The notes under the pieces are model-generated. The model made no database searches and was not told where the DNA came from. It saw nothing but the letters and a program-made list of their open reading frames with translations. Made by a program: the position numbers and the translations under genes. DNA of 22,280 nucleotides, from positions 1 to 22,280 of the forward strand of contig JBJXEJ010000046.1 in the NCBI GenBank assembly GCA_046154125.1. The letters are read 5' to 3'. The DNA is from PBB1 sp046154125. Its GTDB lineage: Bacteria; Pseudomonadota; Gammaproteobacteria; Burkholderiales; Burkholderiaceae_C. Positions 8,396 through 15,935 of the stretch are shown here, piece by piece; within the stretch, counting starts at the first letter, position 1, and each line of letters opens with the position of its first letter.

Positions 8396-8399
8396 AGGA
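8396..8399 (+). promoter_or_regulatory. Ribosome binding site deciding a GTG start
   Basis: AGGA lies 5 bases before GTG 8405. It supports this start over the in-frame TTG at 8390, which would place the AGGA inside the coding region. Confidence 0.5.
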
Positions 8400-8404
8400 A
8401 TCGC

Positions 8405-8821
8405 GTGAACACAACAAACCGCACAAGAGCATCCGTCTATTGTTCGTACCTTTTGCTGCTATCGCTCACAGCCTGTGGGGGTATGATCAAAAAGTCGCCA
8501 GAAGAAGCCGTTCGGGAACGTGCGGCAGAACGCTGGTCGTATCTGATCAAGGGCGACATGTACAAGGCCTATGAACTGACTTCTCCCTCATCTCGTGCAG
8601 TCGTCAGCTTTGAGCAATATCGAGGAAAGTTTGGTGGTGCCGTCTCTTGGCGCTCGACGGAAATCACGTCAGTCGCGTGCGAGGTCGACAAGTGCACGGC
8701 GAAGGTCCGAATCGAGGCCGTGCCGTTGCTCGGCACCCGATTCGGGAATACACTTTTGACCTATGTCGATGAGACGTGGCTCCTAGAAGATGGGCAGTGG
8801 TGGTTTTTCCAGAAGCTTTGA
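8405..8821 (+). CDS. Small outer-membrane lipoprotein, NTF2-like fold suspected
   Basis: I do not recognise a named family. From the GTG start the product is 138 residues. A clear lipoprotein signal peptide ends in a canonical lipobox, LTAC (21-24), with Gly-Gly after Cys24, which suggests sorting to the outer membrane. The mature part begins with SPEEAVRERAAERW and a Lys-Gly-Asp turn, continues with helices (YKAYELTSPSSR) and then beta strands ending in ETWLLEDGQWWFFQKL. A helical start with a Trp-rich final strand is the pattern of NTF2-like/SnoaL or DUF4878-type lipoproteins. Two cysteines (92 and 97) may form a small disulfide loop. The gene lies 64 bases after gspD on the same strand, so it may be the last gene of the T2SS transcript. 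A pilotin-like or secretion accessory role is possible but unproven. Confidence 0.75.
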   Translation: MNTTNRTRASVYCSYLLLLSLTACGGMIKKSPEEAVRERAAERWSYLIKGDMYKAYELTSPSSRAVVSFEQYRGKFGGAVSWRSTEITSVACEVDKCTAKVRIEAVPLLGTRFGNTLLTYVDETWLLEDGQWWFFQKL

Positions 8822-8859
8822 CGATGAATCTGCTTGGGGGGGTCTGATATCGAAATACA

Positions 8860-8900
8860 CTGACACTTGTTGCACCCGAGCAACGTAAACTGTGCGTCAG
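8860..8900. repeat. Nested imperfect palindrome
   Basis: Outer arms CTGAC (8860-8864) and GTCAG (8896-8900) enclose inner arms GTTGC (8869-8873) and GCAAC (8880-8884) around the loop ACCCGA. It lies between the lipoprotein gene and the exported-protein gene. There is no T-run at its foot, so a simple terminator is unlikely; an operator or an RNA stem-loop would fit. Confidence 0.35.
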
Positions 8901-8943
8901 ATTAGCATTCGAACAATCAATTTTTTGCCTGTGCTAGCATGTC

Positions 8944-8977
8944 TCAGCGCTATCAACGTCGTCAGTAGCTGCGCTGA
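8944..8977. repeat. Inverted repeat in the leader of the exported-protein gene
   Basis: TCAGCGC (8944-8950) and GCGCTGA (8971-8977) form a 7-bp inverted repeat with a 20-base spacer, ending 24 bases before the ATG at 9002. CTTTTTAATC follows it. It may be a regulator site or an mRNA 5' hairpin. No convincing -35/-10 pair was found in this gap. Confidence 0.3.
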
Positions 8978-9001
8978 TCAACTTTTTAATCTGGAGTCTT
9001 C

Positions 9002-10672
9002 ATGAGAAAAAATATTCTCGCTTTGAGTATCGCTGCCATGGTTGGCAGCTTGGGTTTGGTCGGCGCCGCTTCCGCAGCCGTTATCACAACATCGGCCGTA
9101 TCGCCGAACCCGAATGCTGACGCATTCGTCGTCAGCCCGAACGGCATCGGTCACGTCCTGCTGGTCCCTTACTTCTCGGTCCAGAACGGCAACAACACCC
9201 TGCTCAGCATCGTCAACACCGACACGCTGAACGGCAAAGTGGTCAAGGTCCGGTTCCGCGGTGCATCGAACTCTGACGACGTCTTCGACTTCCAGATCTT
9301 CATGTCGCCTGGCGACATCTGGAACGCGAACGTCCACATCAATTCAGAAGGCAAAGCTGAACTCTTCACTGCAGACAAGAGCTGCACCCTGCCGACTTCA
9401 GTCAATCAAGGGTTCGTGACCGATCGCCTGCCTTCGACGTACAGCATTGCGGACAAGAACAAGCAGACCCTCGAAGGCTACATCGAGATCCTGAACACGG
9501 CTGACGTTCCCAAGGCCAAGTTTGCTGCTCAAGCCAACCTGGTCGGTGTCGACAACCCACTGTACACGGCCATCAAGCACGTGAACGGCGTTGCACCATG
9601 CACGCAAGCCATTCTTGACCTGACCGCTGTCGACCCAACTGTCCACGACGCGACGGTCGATCTGGCCACGAACGCTGCCTACCAAGGCATGACCTTCCCG
9701 ACCACGGGCTTGCTGGCCAACTGGACGGTCATCAACGTTCCAGGTGCCACCACCTGGACTGGTGAAGCCACTGCAGTCGTCGCAGCGTCCACTGGCACCT
9801 CGATTGCTGCACGCGGCAACCTGGTTTTCCACCCGCAAACCAACGATCCAGTGGCTGACCCAGAAGTCCGCACCGCTGATCCATTGTTGGCGGCTGGTAA
9901 TACGGTCGTGAACGCTGCTGGCGCAGCCACTGGTGTGGCCGTGACTGGTGCTGCAAATACCCCGGCTACCACGGGTATCGTGCCTGCGTCAATGTTCGAC
10001 TTCCCCGACCTGTCGACACCGTACGTTGTGCGCCCAGCACTTACAACTGCTGAGCCCAAGACTCAAGCAGCGGCATTGACCGGATCGCTGGCTGTCACCG
10101 AAGTGAAGAATGAGTACCTGACCAACCCAGGCATCGCTGCCGAGACGGATTGGGTGTTCTCCTCGCCGACCCGCCGCTACACGGTCGCTGTTGATTATTC
10201 GACGACCCCGTTCCGCCGTGTCTTCACCGCCTACGGTGCAGCCGGTAGCCAGTACTTCTATGACCTGAACACGCTGTTTGACAGCGCATCCGGTCAAGTC
10301 TGCGTGTTGAACGTGACGCCGAAGCCTTATGACGCAGAAGAGCGCACGCCTACCAGCGGTGTTGGTTTCGTGATCTCTCCAGGGGGCCAAGCCGCTCCTC
10401 TGACGTTCTGCGGCGAAGTGAGCGTGTTGAGCTTCAACAACGCTTCCGGCACATCGGTTCTCGGCGCCGCCTTGGCTCGCAAGGACATTGACGTGACCTA
10501 CACGGACGGCTGGCTCAGCATCGCTACGCCAGGCAATGCCGGTATCGGTCTGCCGATCCTGGGTGCCTCGTTCGAGAAGGCATTCAATCCTGCAGCTTCT
10601 GCAGGCATCGCTGCCAACTACGGCCTGACGTTTGGACACCGCTTCGTGCGTCCAGCTGGCTTGCTGTTCTGA
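9002..10672 (+). CDS. Exported protein of unknown function, candidate T2SS substrate
   Basis: I cannot assign a function. The 556-residue product has a textbook Sec signal peptide (MRKNILALSIAAMV, cleavage expected after ASA at 25), so the mature protein reaches the periplasm or beyond. The mature chain is rich in Ala, Thr, Val, Asn and Gly, poor in charge, with beta-type stretches such as HVLLVPYFSVQNGNNTLL (51-68) and VVKVRFRGASNSDDVFDFQI. There are only four cysteines (128, 200, 434, 470), possibly two disulfides. It ends in Phe (FVRPAGLLF), which could suggest outer-membrane insertion, but no clear barrel pattern is seen. The GGAG ribosome binding site (8993-8996) is well spaced, codon use looks like that of a strongly expressed gene, and a strong terminator follows. 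Position between gspD and a periplasmic foldase suggests a secreted or surface protein. Confidence 0.88.
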   Translation: MRKNILALSIAAMVGSLGLVGAASAAVITTSAVSPNPNADAFVVSPNGIGHVLLVPYFSVQNGNNTLLSIVNTDTLNGKVVKVRFRGASNSDDVFDFQIFMSPGDIWNANVHINSEGKAELFTADKSCTLPTSVNQGFVTDRLPSTYSIADKNKQTLEGYIEILNTADVPKAKFAAQANLVGVDNPLYTAIKHVNGVAPCTQAILDLTAVDPTVHDATVDLATNAAYQGMTFPTTGLLANWTVINVPGATTWTGEATAVVAASTGTSIAARGNLVFHPQTNDPVADPEVRTADPLLAAGNTVVNAAGAATGVAVTGAANTPATTGIVPASMFDFPDLSTPYVVRPALTTAEPKTQAAALTGSLAVTEVKNEYLTNPGIAAETDWVFSSPTRRYTVAVDYSTTPFRRVFTAYGAAGSQYFYDLNTLFDSASGQVCVLNVTPKPYDAEERTPTSGVGFVISPGGQAAPLTFCGEVSVLSFNNASGTSVLGAALARKDIDVTYTDGWLSIATPGNAGIGLPILGASFEKAFNPAASAGIAANYGLTFGHRFVRPAGLLF

Positions 10673-10700
10673 TTTGAACTAGCAAGGCGTTACTGCTGTT

Positions 10701-10730
10701 GAAAAGGGCGGGGATTTCCCCGCCCTTTTC
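10701..10730 (+). terminator. Strong intrinsic terminator
   Basis: A perfect 13-bp stem: GAAAAGGGCGGGG (10701-10713), loop ATTT, then CCCCGCCCTTTTC (10718-10730). The TTTT serves as the U-tract and the AAAA on the other arm allows function in both directions. It lies 28 bases after the stop of the exported-protein gene and separates it from the isomerase gene. Confidence 0.93.
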
Positions 10731-10831
10731 TATTTGAGCGAACCAAACACGTGCTTGTGGGAACCAACCGCATCCCGCGCGATGCCAGACCAAAATCTGT
10801 GCATGCCTTTGTCAACCGATATTCATTGCTC

Positions 10832-11713
10832 ATGATCAAGTTCAACTTGCACCGCCTTCATCGTTCGATTCTCTGTGTTGCCCTCGTCTGTACATCCGCG
10901 ATGGCAGACGACTCGGCCATGGTTTCGAGTGACGGGCTCAGCATCACTGCCGCAGACATCAACTCGGAAGTGCAGCGCATCCCGCCCGCAACGCGGAAGG
11001 AATCCTTGTCCAAGCCCGAGAACGTGATGCAGATCGCTACCAACCTGTACGTACGGCGTGCCTTGGCAGCGGAAGCCATCCAGCAAGGTCTTGCCGCCGA
11101 CCCTCTGGTCGCTTCAGCGATCAAGATTGCACAGGACAAGGTGCTGTCTGACGCGATCCTGGCCAAGATCGACCTGGCCAATACGCCTTCAGATCAGGCG
11201 CTCGAGCAATTCACGATGGCTCGATACCGAACAGAAACACAGCGGTTTCAAAAACCGGAAGAGATTCATGCGCGCCACATACTGCTCAAGAAAGGCTCCG
11301 CGGAAGCACAAGCTCAGGCAGCAAAGATACTCGCAGAACTGAAGGCCGGTGCCAGTTTCGAGGATCTTGCAAAGCAATACTCGCAGGACCCTGGTAGCGC
11401 AGCAAAAGGCGGCGATCTGGGTTTCTTTCGCCGCGGACAAATGGTCGCCGAGTTCGACACTGCCCTGGCGACGTTGGTCAAACCGGGCGAACTCAGTGGC
11501 GTTGTCGAGTCCGAGTTTGGTCTGCACATCATCCGCCTCGAGGAACGAAAGGAATCACGCGCCGCGAGCTACGAGGAGGTGCACACCACACTGAAGCAGG
11601 AGACGCTCGCCAAGCTGTTGAATGAAGGCCGGTCGCGCGAGGCTCAGCGCTTGCTTAGCGCCGCAAAACTTGATTACAAAGCCACGGCAGCCTACGCGGC
11701 AAGTCAGCGCTGA
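10832..11713 (+). CDS. Periplasmic parvulin-type peptidyl-prolyl cis-trans isomerase
   Basis: A PpiC/SurA-like foldase that would catalyse proline isomerisation in proteins crossing the periplasm. From the ATG at 10832 the product is 293 residues: signal peptide 1-25 (basic start, hydrophobic ILCVALVCTSAMA, cleavage before DDS), a helical SurA-N-like region (about 35-140), and one rotamase domain (about 144-238) with the hallmarks EIHARHILLK, ASFEDLAKQYSQDPGS, KGGDLGFFRRGQMV and FGLHIIRLEER. A helical tail follows. An in-frame GTG at 10751 would add 27 residues that spoil the signal peptide, so I reject it; the ribosome binding site at 10832 is weak. Similar proteins (EpsD-type) occur in exopolysaccharide loci, so it may serve the export locus that follows or the exported protein that precedes. 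Confidence 0.9.
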   Translation: MIKFNLHRLHRSILCVALVCTSAMADDSAMVSSDGLSITAADINSEVQRIPPATRKESLSKPENVMQIATNLYVRRALAAEAIQQGLAADPLVASAIKIAQDKVLSDAILAKIDLANTPSDQALEQFTMARYRTETQRFQKPEEIHARHILLKKGSAEAQAQAAKILAELKAGASFEDLAKQYSQDPGSAAKGGDLGFFRRGQMVAEFDTALATLVKPGELSGVVESEFGLHIIRLEERKESRAASYEEVHTTLKQETLAKLLNEGRSREAQRLLSAAKLDYKATAAYAASQR

Positions 11714-11718
11714 TCGGG

Positions 11719-11744
11719 GCGTGCCCACGACTGGGTCGGCACGC
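11719..11744. repeat. Hairpin between isomerase and permease genes
   Basis: GCGTGCC (11719-11725) and GGCACGC (11738-11744) form a 7-bp stem over a 12-base loop. There is no T-run, so it is not a standard terminator. It sits in the 70-base gap before wzm and could mark processing or attenuation. Confidence 0.3.
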
Positions 11745-11783
11745 ATGAAGATCCGCATGTCGCGAACCGAACGTTGACCAAGG

Positions 11784-12578
11784 ATGCTTCTAGCTGAAGC
11801 GCGAGCCCTCTGGGCAGCACGCGGCCTGGTCTGGGTTCTGGCAAAGCGCGACGTCTCGGCAAGGCATGCAGGCTCCCTGGCGGGAGCCTTGTGGGCGTAC
11901 CTGCCACCACTGCTCACGGTCGCAGCGTACTACCTGGTCTTCGACATCGTGTTTGCGATGCGACTGGGTGAACAGGCGCCGGTTCGCTCGGTCGGCGCGT
12001 ACCTGATCGTCGGATCTCTACCCTGGATGGCGTTCTGTGACGCTGTCTCGCGGGCAACCAGCAGTCTGATTGATGCGGGTGGCCTGCTTCAAAAGAATCC
12101 GCTCCCGCCCGCACTCTTCCCGGCCCGAACCGTCATAGCGAGTGCGGTCATCTACGGGCCCCTCGTTGTGCTGATGACGCTGGCCTACGCTCCCGTCCAC
12201 AAATTCTCGCCAGCGTTGGTTGCCTTGCTGCCACTGGCATTGCTGCAACTCATTCTTTGCTGGCTCTTGGGATACCTGCTCGCCATCTTCGCTGCCGCTC
12301 TGCGCGATGTGATCGCCATCGTCGGGTTCGTCTTGTCGATAGGCATCTACTTGTCTCCCGTCCTCTTCCCGGCCAGCATGTTCCCTGCCTCGTGGCGATG
12401 GGTGCTCTGGTTGAATCCGATGGCTCCACTGGTTGGGGGCTATCAGTCCGTGGTGCTGTCCGGTCAGTGGCCACAAGCAAGCACGTGGGCCGTCACTCTG
12501 TGCTGGATCGCCCTGATCGCGCTGTTGCTCAACACGGTCGTCAAGCGCAGCCGCGAACAACTGGTGGACTGGCTGTGA
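11784..12578 (+). CDS. wzm: ABC-2 type polysaccharide export permease (Wzm-like)
   Basis: The membrane half of an ABC exporter that moves lipid-linked O-antigen or capsule chains across the inner membrane. The 264-residue protein has about six hydrophobic segments (for example 34-59, 111-138, 143-169, 173-196, 238-254), an N-terminal amphipathic stretch (ARGLVWVLAKRDVSARHAGSLAG) ahead of the first, and family motifs such as PLLTVAAYYLVFDIVF, LLQKNPLPPALFPAR and YLSPVLFPASMFP. The last matches the YxSPVxxP signature of Wzm/TagG/KpsM-type permeases. The start is forced: an in-frame stop lies 9 bases upstream and no other start is near, although the AAGG directly abuts the ATG. The stop overlaps the wzt start (GTGA), as usual for a permease/ATPase pair. 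Confidence 0.93.
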   Translation: MLLAEARALWAARGLVWVLAKRDVSARHAGSLAGALWAYLPPLLTVAAYYLVFDIVFAMRLGEQAPVRSVGAYLIVGSLPWMAFCDAVSRATSSLIDAGGLLQKNPLPPALFPARTVIASAVIYGPLVVLMTLAYAPVHKFSPALVALLPLALLQLILCWLLGYLLAIFAAALRDVIAIVGFVLSIGIYLSPVLFPASMFPASWRWVLWLNPMAPLVGGYQSVVLSGQWPQASTWAVTLCWIALIALLLNTVVKRSREQLVDWL

Positions 12579-13843
12579 GCTCAGAGATGGACCGGCCCAG
12601 CGATCTCGCAGCGGCCCTACGGCTGGAAGCCGTGGGAAAGGAATACCGCCTCTACGACACTCCGCGACAAAGGCTGTCGGCACTGATCACGGGCCGTTTG
12701 ACGCACCGCAGTCATTGGGCGCTTCGTGACGTCACGTTCAATCTGCACCGCGGTCAATGCATGGGCGTCATCGGCGACAACGGTGCCGGAAAGAGCTCTT
12801 TGCTGAAGCTCATTGCAGGAACCCTGCAGCCGACGACCGGAAAACTAACGAGACACGGACGCGTCACGGCGATTCTTGAGCTTGGCGCGGGCTTCCATCC
12901 GGACTTCAGCGGACGCCAGAACCTGTACTTCGGTGGCAGTCTGATCGGTATTTCCGCTGCCGAGATGGCGAAGCTGGAGCGCGAAATTCTCGACTTCTCG
13001 GAACTGGGCGCAGCGATAGACCGCCCCGTCAAAACCTACTCTTCAGGCATGACTGTCCGGCTTGCATTTGCACTCGTCACAGCCGTTGAACCTGACTTGC
13101 TGATCATTGATGAAGCGCTGGCAGTGGGAGACCAGAACTTCCAGAAGAAGTGCGTCCAGCGCATCGATGCCTTCCGTCGCAACGGCTGCACGATTCTTTT
13201 TTGCTCTCACAGCCTCTATCACGTACGGCACCTGTGCAACGTCGCCGTGTGGCTCGATGGCGGCCGCGTCAAGGCGATGGGGGACACCGAGTCGGTGTTG
13301 TCGTCGTACGAGGTTCACGTCCGTTCGCAGGACGCGACTGCCGTACGAAGCGGGGCAGCAGATGCCAACGCAGACGCAGGCGACTCGGCCGCAGTCGACG
13401 CCGGCACACCAGCGGGCAATCTCACCGCTCCCCGTTCCAGCGCAATGGCGAAAATCGTATCCGTCGAAGTCGCGGACCTGGCGGACGGCACGCCGCGACT
13501 GCTCGGATCGCGCGACCTCGTGGTCACCGTCACAGCACAGATGGGAACCGAAGAACGGCCCAATTTCATCGTCATGCTGGAGCAGTCGAGCGGGGTCGGC
13601 ATCACGTCGATCGCCTCGCACGCCGAGGGTGTCGTACCGTTCAGCCTGGGCGATGGCCGGTGGCAGATCAGGCTGACCTTTCCCGAACTTCCGCTCCATT
13701 CGGGAGACTATGTCGTCAGTGCGTACCTGCTCGATGAACACGGCTTGGTGGTGTACGAAGAATGGATGCGTTGCGTCGAATTCAAGTTCGTATCGCCCAG
13801 CATCACGCCCGGCATTGTTCGGCTGCCGCATTTCTGGTCGTGA
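12575..13843 (+). CDS. wzt: Polysaccharide export ABC ATPase with C-terminal sugar-binding domain (Wzt-like)
   Basis: The ATPase half of the Wzm/Wzt exporter. The 422-residue product has Walker A GDNGAGKSS (67-75), the signature YSSGM (155-159) typical of the O-antigen/teichoic-acid subfamily, Walker B LLIIDE (175-180) and the switch His212. After the ~245-residue ATPase comes an Ala/Asp-rich linker (250-290) and a beta-rich domain (about 292-421; IVSVEVADLADG, LVVTVTAQ, GDYVVSAYLLDEHG) that matches the Wzt C-terminal domain. In E. coli O9a and similar systems that domain binds the modified non-reducing end of the finished chain before export. The GTG start overlaps the wzm stop and has GGTGGA 6 bases upstream; ATG 12587 is an alternative. 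The gene overlaps the next acyltransferase gene (GTGA). Confidence 0.94.
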   Translation: MSSEMDRPSDLAAALRLEAVGKEYRLYDTPRQRLSALITGRLTHRSHWALRDVTFNLHRGQCMGVIGDNGAGKSSLLKLIAGTLQPTTGKLTRHGRVTAILELGAGFHPDFSGRQNLYFGGSLIGISAAEMAKLEREILDFSELGAAIDRPVKTYSSGMTVRLAFALVTAVEPDLLIIDEALAVGDQNFQKKCVQRIDAFRRNGCTILFCSHSLYHVRHLCNVAVWLDGGRVKAMGDTESVLSSYEVHVRSQDATAVRSGAADANADAGDSAAVDAGTPAGNLTAPRSSAMAKIVSVEVADLADGTPRLLGSRDLVVTVTAQMGTEERPNFIVMLEQSSGVGITSIASHAEGVVPFSLGDGRWQIRLTFPELPLHSGDYVVSAYLLDEHGLVVYEEWMRCVEFKFVSPSITPGIVRLPHFWS

Positions 13844-14742
13844 AGCGCGTTCGAGGGGCACTGTTCCGCCTGCGGCGCGAATCGACCGATCTGGTCGAAC
13901 TGGTCCTGATTCCCGGCCTCGCAGCCTTGCTGCCATGGCCCATGTGCTTCCGGATCTTTCGCTGGATGGCATTTCATTTCCGCTTCCTGTACCGCGAGCC
14001 CTGCGAGCGAGCGCTGGTGCAAGCGCTCAAACGAGGCTGGGCCGACGACCCGACCACCTGGCTGGCCATGCGCCGCCTGGTCACCCTGGTCGACCACGCG
14101 GATTTCTATCTGGAACGCACACGATCCAACCGCTGGCTTCGAAAGCACGTGAACACTGAAGGAGTCTGGCCTCAGCCGGGCGAGCCGGCTGTGCTGCTCA
14201 CGTTTCACTGGGGCGCGGGGCTGTGGGCCTTGAGGCACGCTGCATCTGTCGGCTTGAACGGCAGTTTCATGGTCGCGTCGACCCACCCCGATCACTTCAA
14301 GGGGCGTTACATACTTCGACGCTATGTCACGAGCCGCAATGCCAGCGTGACGCGAATGCTCGGGCGACCGACGCTCGACGTGAGCGCACCGCTGCGTCCG
14401 GCGCTGAAGGTGCTGCAAGCCAGCGAGCAATTGATCGCCGTCGTGGACGTACCGTCCGACCAGGTGGCTGCCAGCCAGCCCATTCGTCTGCTTGGCCTGC
14501 CGGCGCGGGTGCCCCGCGCATTGCTTCGCGTGGCGGTGGAACGCTCCATCCGGGTCAGCGTCTTCCTGCCGGGCATCTGTTTGTCCAGCGGGCGGCGCCT
14601 GCTCCGCATTCGAGACCTCGGCATTCGCACCGACATCGACACACTGACAAACGACGTGTTCGCCGAACTGGAGAAAGCCATCACCGAAAGCCCGCCGGCG
14701 TGGCATTTCTGGAGCGAGGCGGACCGCTTCTTCCAGGCTTGA
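13840..14742 (+). CDS. Divergent LpxL/HtrB-like acyltransferase (LPLAT superfamily)
   Basis: Probably a membrane-associated acyltransferase of the lipid A late-acylation superfamily. From the GTG in the GTGA overlap with wzt the protein is 300 residues, normal for LpxL/LpxM. It has an N-terminal hydrophobic segment (LVELVLIPGLAALLPW, 18-33), a long basic/helical region, and a core with AVLLTFHWGAGLWAL (117-131), where His123 aligns with the catalytic His of the HX4(D/E) motif. The later VVDVPSDQ (201-208) resembles the family's DQ motif, and the end (FAELEKAITESPPAWHFW) matches the usual helix before the C-terminal Trp. The acidic residue expected at His+5 is Leu128, so activity may be altered or lost, or the residue may be supplied elsewhere. 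The substrate is unknown; location suggests a role in the export locus. Confidence 0.78.
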   Translation: MKRVRGALFRLRRESTDLVELVLIPGLAALLPWPMCFRIFRWMAFHFRFLYREPCERALVQALKRGWADDPTTWLAMRRLVTLVDHADFYLERTRSNRWLRKHVNTEGVWPQPGEPAVLLTFHWGAGLWALRHAASVGLNGSFMVASTHPDHFKGRYILRRYVTSRNASVTRMLGRPTLDVSAPLRPALKVLQASEQLIAVVDVPSDQVAASQPIRLLGLPARVPRALLRVAVERSIRVSVFLPGICLSSGRRLLRIRDLGIRTDIDTLTNDVFAELEKAITESPPAWHFWSEADRFFQA

Positions 14743-14783
14743 AGGCTGCGTCGTATTCCATCCTGCGAGCAGATGCTGGCGAG

Positions 14784-15890
14784 TCAGCGGACCGTCTGCA
14801 CCGACTCGCTCGATGCCCGGATGTAAGGCCGTCGAAGCATCAAGAACGGCCTCTCGATGAATCGATGGCTGAGATACCCCAAGGGAAGCGCCAGGATCAA
14901 CACGGCCATTGATACCGGAAAGGCGACATAGAAATTCGTGATGTCGAGGACGTGGCTTTGAATCCATGCAGCAACGTCGAACACGAAGAAGAAGTGCAAC
15001 AGGTAGAGGGAGTACGAATACTCACCGATCGTCGCGAGCAGGCTCGACATCAGGCCAGACTTGAACCTGAACGATTGGTCGTACCACGCAATCAGGATCG
15101 CGAACAGCAAGCCTTCGCATGTCGGCAACAAAACCCAGACCAGCGAAGGCGACGGAAAGCCGGGATGAAGGAAGAATCCACCTCTCTGGTCGAACCACCA
15201 ATAGAGATGGATCAACGTGCCGGCAGCCGCCGCAGCCCAGTAACGCAATCCGGGGATCAGATTTCGACAGTGGAATGCAAGTATCCCGAACACGAATTGA
15301 TCGATGCGTCCGAATATCGTGAAGTAGGCGAGGCTCTGCACCTCGCCGGTCAAGGCGTGATACGCCGCCCTGAAGATGATCGCGGACGCCACGATCCATC
15401 CTACACACCAGGGTTTGTCGCGCAATAGCAGCAGGATGGCGGGGAGCAGCAGGTAGAACTGCAACTCGACTGCGATGGACCAACCGCCGTTGGGCCACCT
15501 CGGCAAGACGAAGCCCTGCACCATCGACAGCAGGTAGGTGAAAGCGGCCTGGGCACTGCGGGCGCGAAACGCTTCAGCCGCGGCGTGAATGACCAGGACG
15601 AGCAACAGCAGCGGCATCAGCCGCAACAGGCGATTCCGGAAAAACAGCGCGTAGTTCACGCGACGGCCGTCCAGCAGCTTCGCGAAGAGATAGCCGCTCA
15701 ACGTCATGAACAAGGCGACCCCGACGTGGCCTTCGTCGAACAGGACCAAGGGACTCCACAAGGGTGTTCCGTCGAACGGGACCGGATAGCCTCGCGGCCC
15801 ATGCATGAAATGCCATGAGAAGACCATCATCACAGCCACGGCACGGACATGGTCCAGAGCCACATAGTGCTCGCCGGACGTCGATCTCAT
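14784..15890 (-). CDS. Membrane acyltransferase, acyltransferase-3 family (OafA-like)
   Basis: A polytopic inner-membrane enzyme that transfers acyl groups, commonly acetyl, to sugars of cell-surface polysaccharides. The 368-residue protein starts with MRSTSGEHYVALDHVRAV; the LDxxR pattern (Arg16) and the later His27 in VFSWHF are the conserved catalytic-region residues of this family. Around ten hydrophobic helices follow, with the family segments GHVGVALFMTLSGYLFAK (about 54-71), RFIERPF near the end, and GGWSIAVELQFYLLLP in the middle. Length is normal for the single-domain form without a periplasmic SGNH domain. It is the last of three - strand genes, 45 bases after the methyltransferase. 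It converges on the LpxL-like gene with 41 bases between and no clear terminator. It likely decorates the exported polysaccharide; the acyl donor is unknown. Confidence 0.92.
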   Translation of the reverse strand: MRSTSGEHYVALDHVRAVAVMMVFSWHFMHGPRGYPVPFDGTPLWSPLVLFDEGHVGVALFMTLSGYLFAKLLDGRRVNYALFFRNRLLRLMPLLLLVLVIHAAAEAFRARSAQAAFTYLLSMVQGFVLPRWPNGGWSIAVELQFYLLLPAILLLLRDKPWCVGWIVASAIIFRAAYHALTGEVQSLAYFTIFGRIDQFVFGILAFHCRNLIPGLRYWAAAAAGTLIHLYWWFDQRGGFFLHPGFPSPSLVWVLLPTCEGLLFAILIAWYDQSFRFKSGLMSSLLATIGEYSYSLYLLHFFFVFDVAAWIQSHVLDITNFYVAFPVSMAVLILALPLGYLSHRFIERPFLMLRRPYIRASSESVQTVR

Positions 15891-15935
15891 CGGGTGCGTG
15901 TCAAGACGGCATCATGGACTTCACCGGCTGCGGAA

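Noticed and set aside
14743..14783. Terminator between the convergent acyltransferase genes
   Set aside because: No stem of useful length with a T-run on either strand in this 41-base gap.
13708..14967. 419-codon open frame on the - strand
   Set aside because: Shadow of wzt and the LpxL-like gene; no signal, motif or ribosome binding site.
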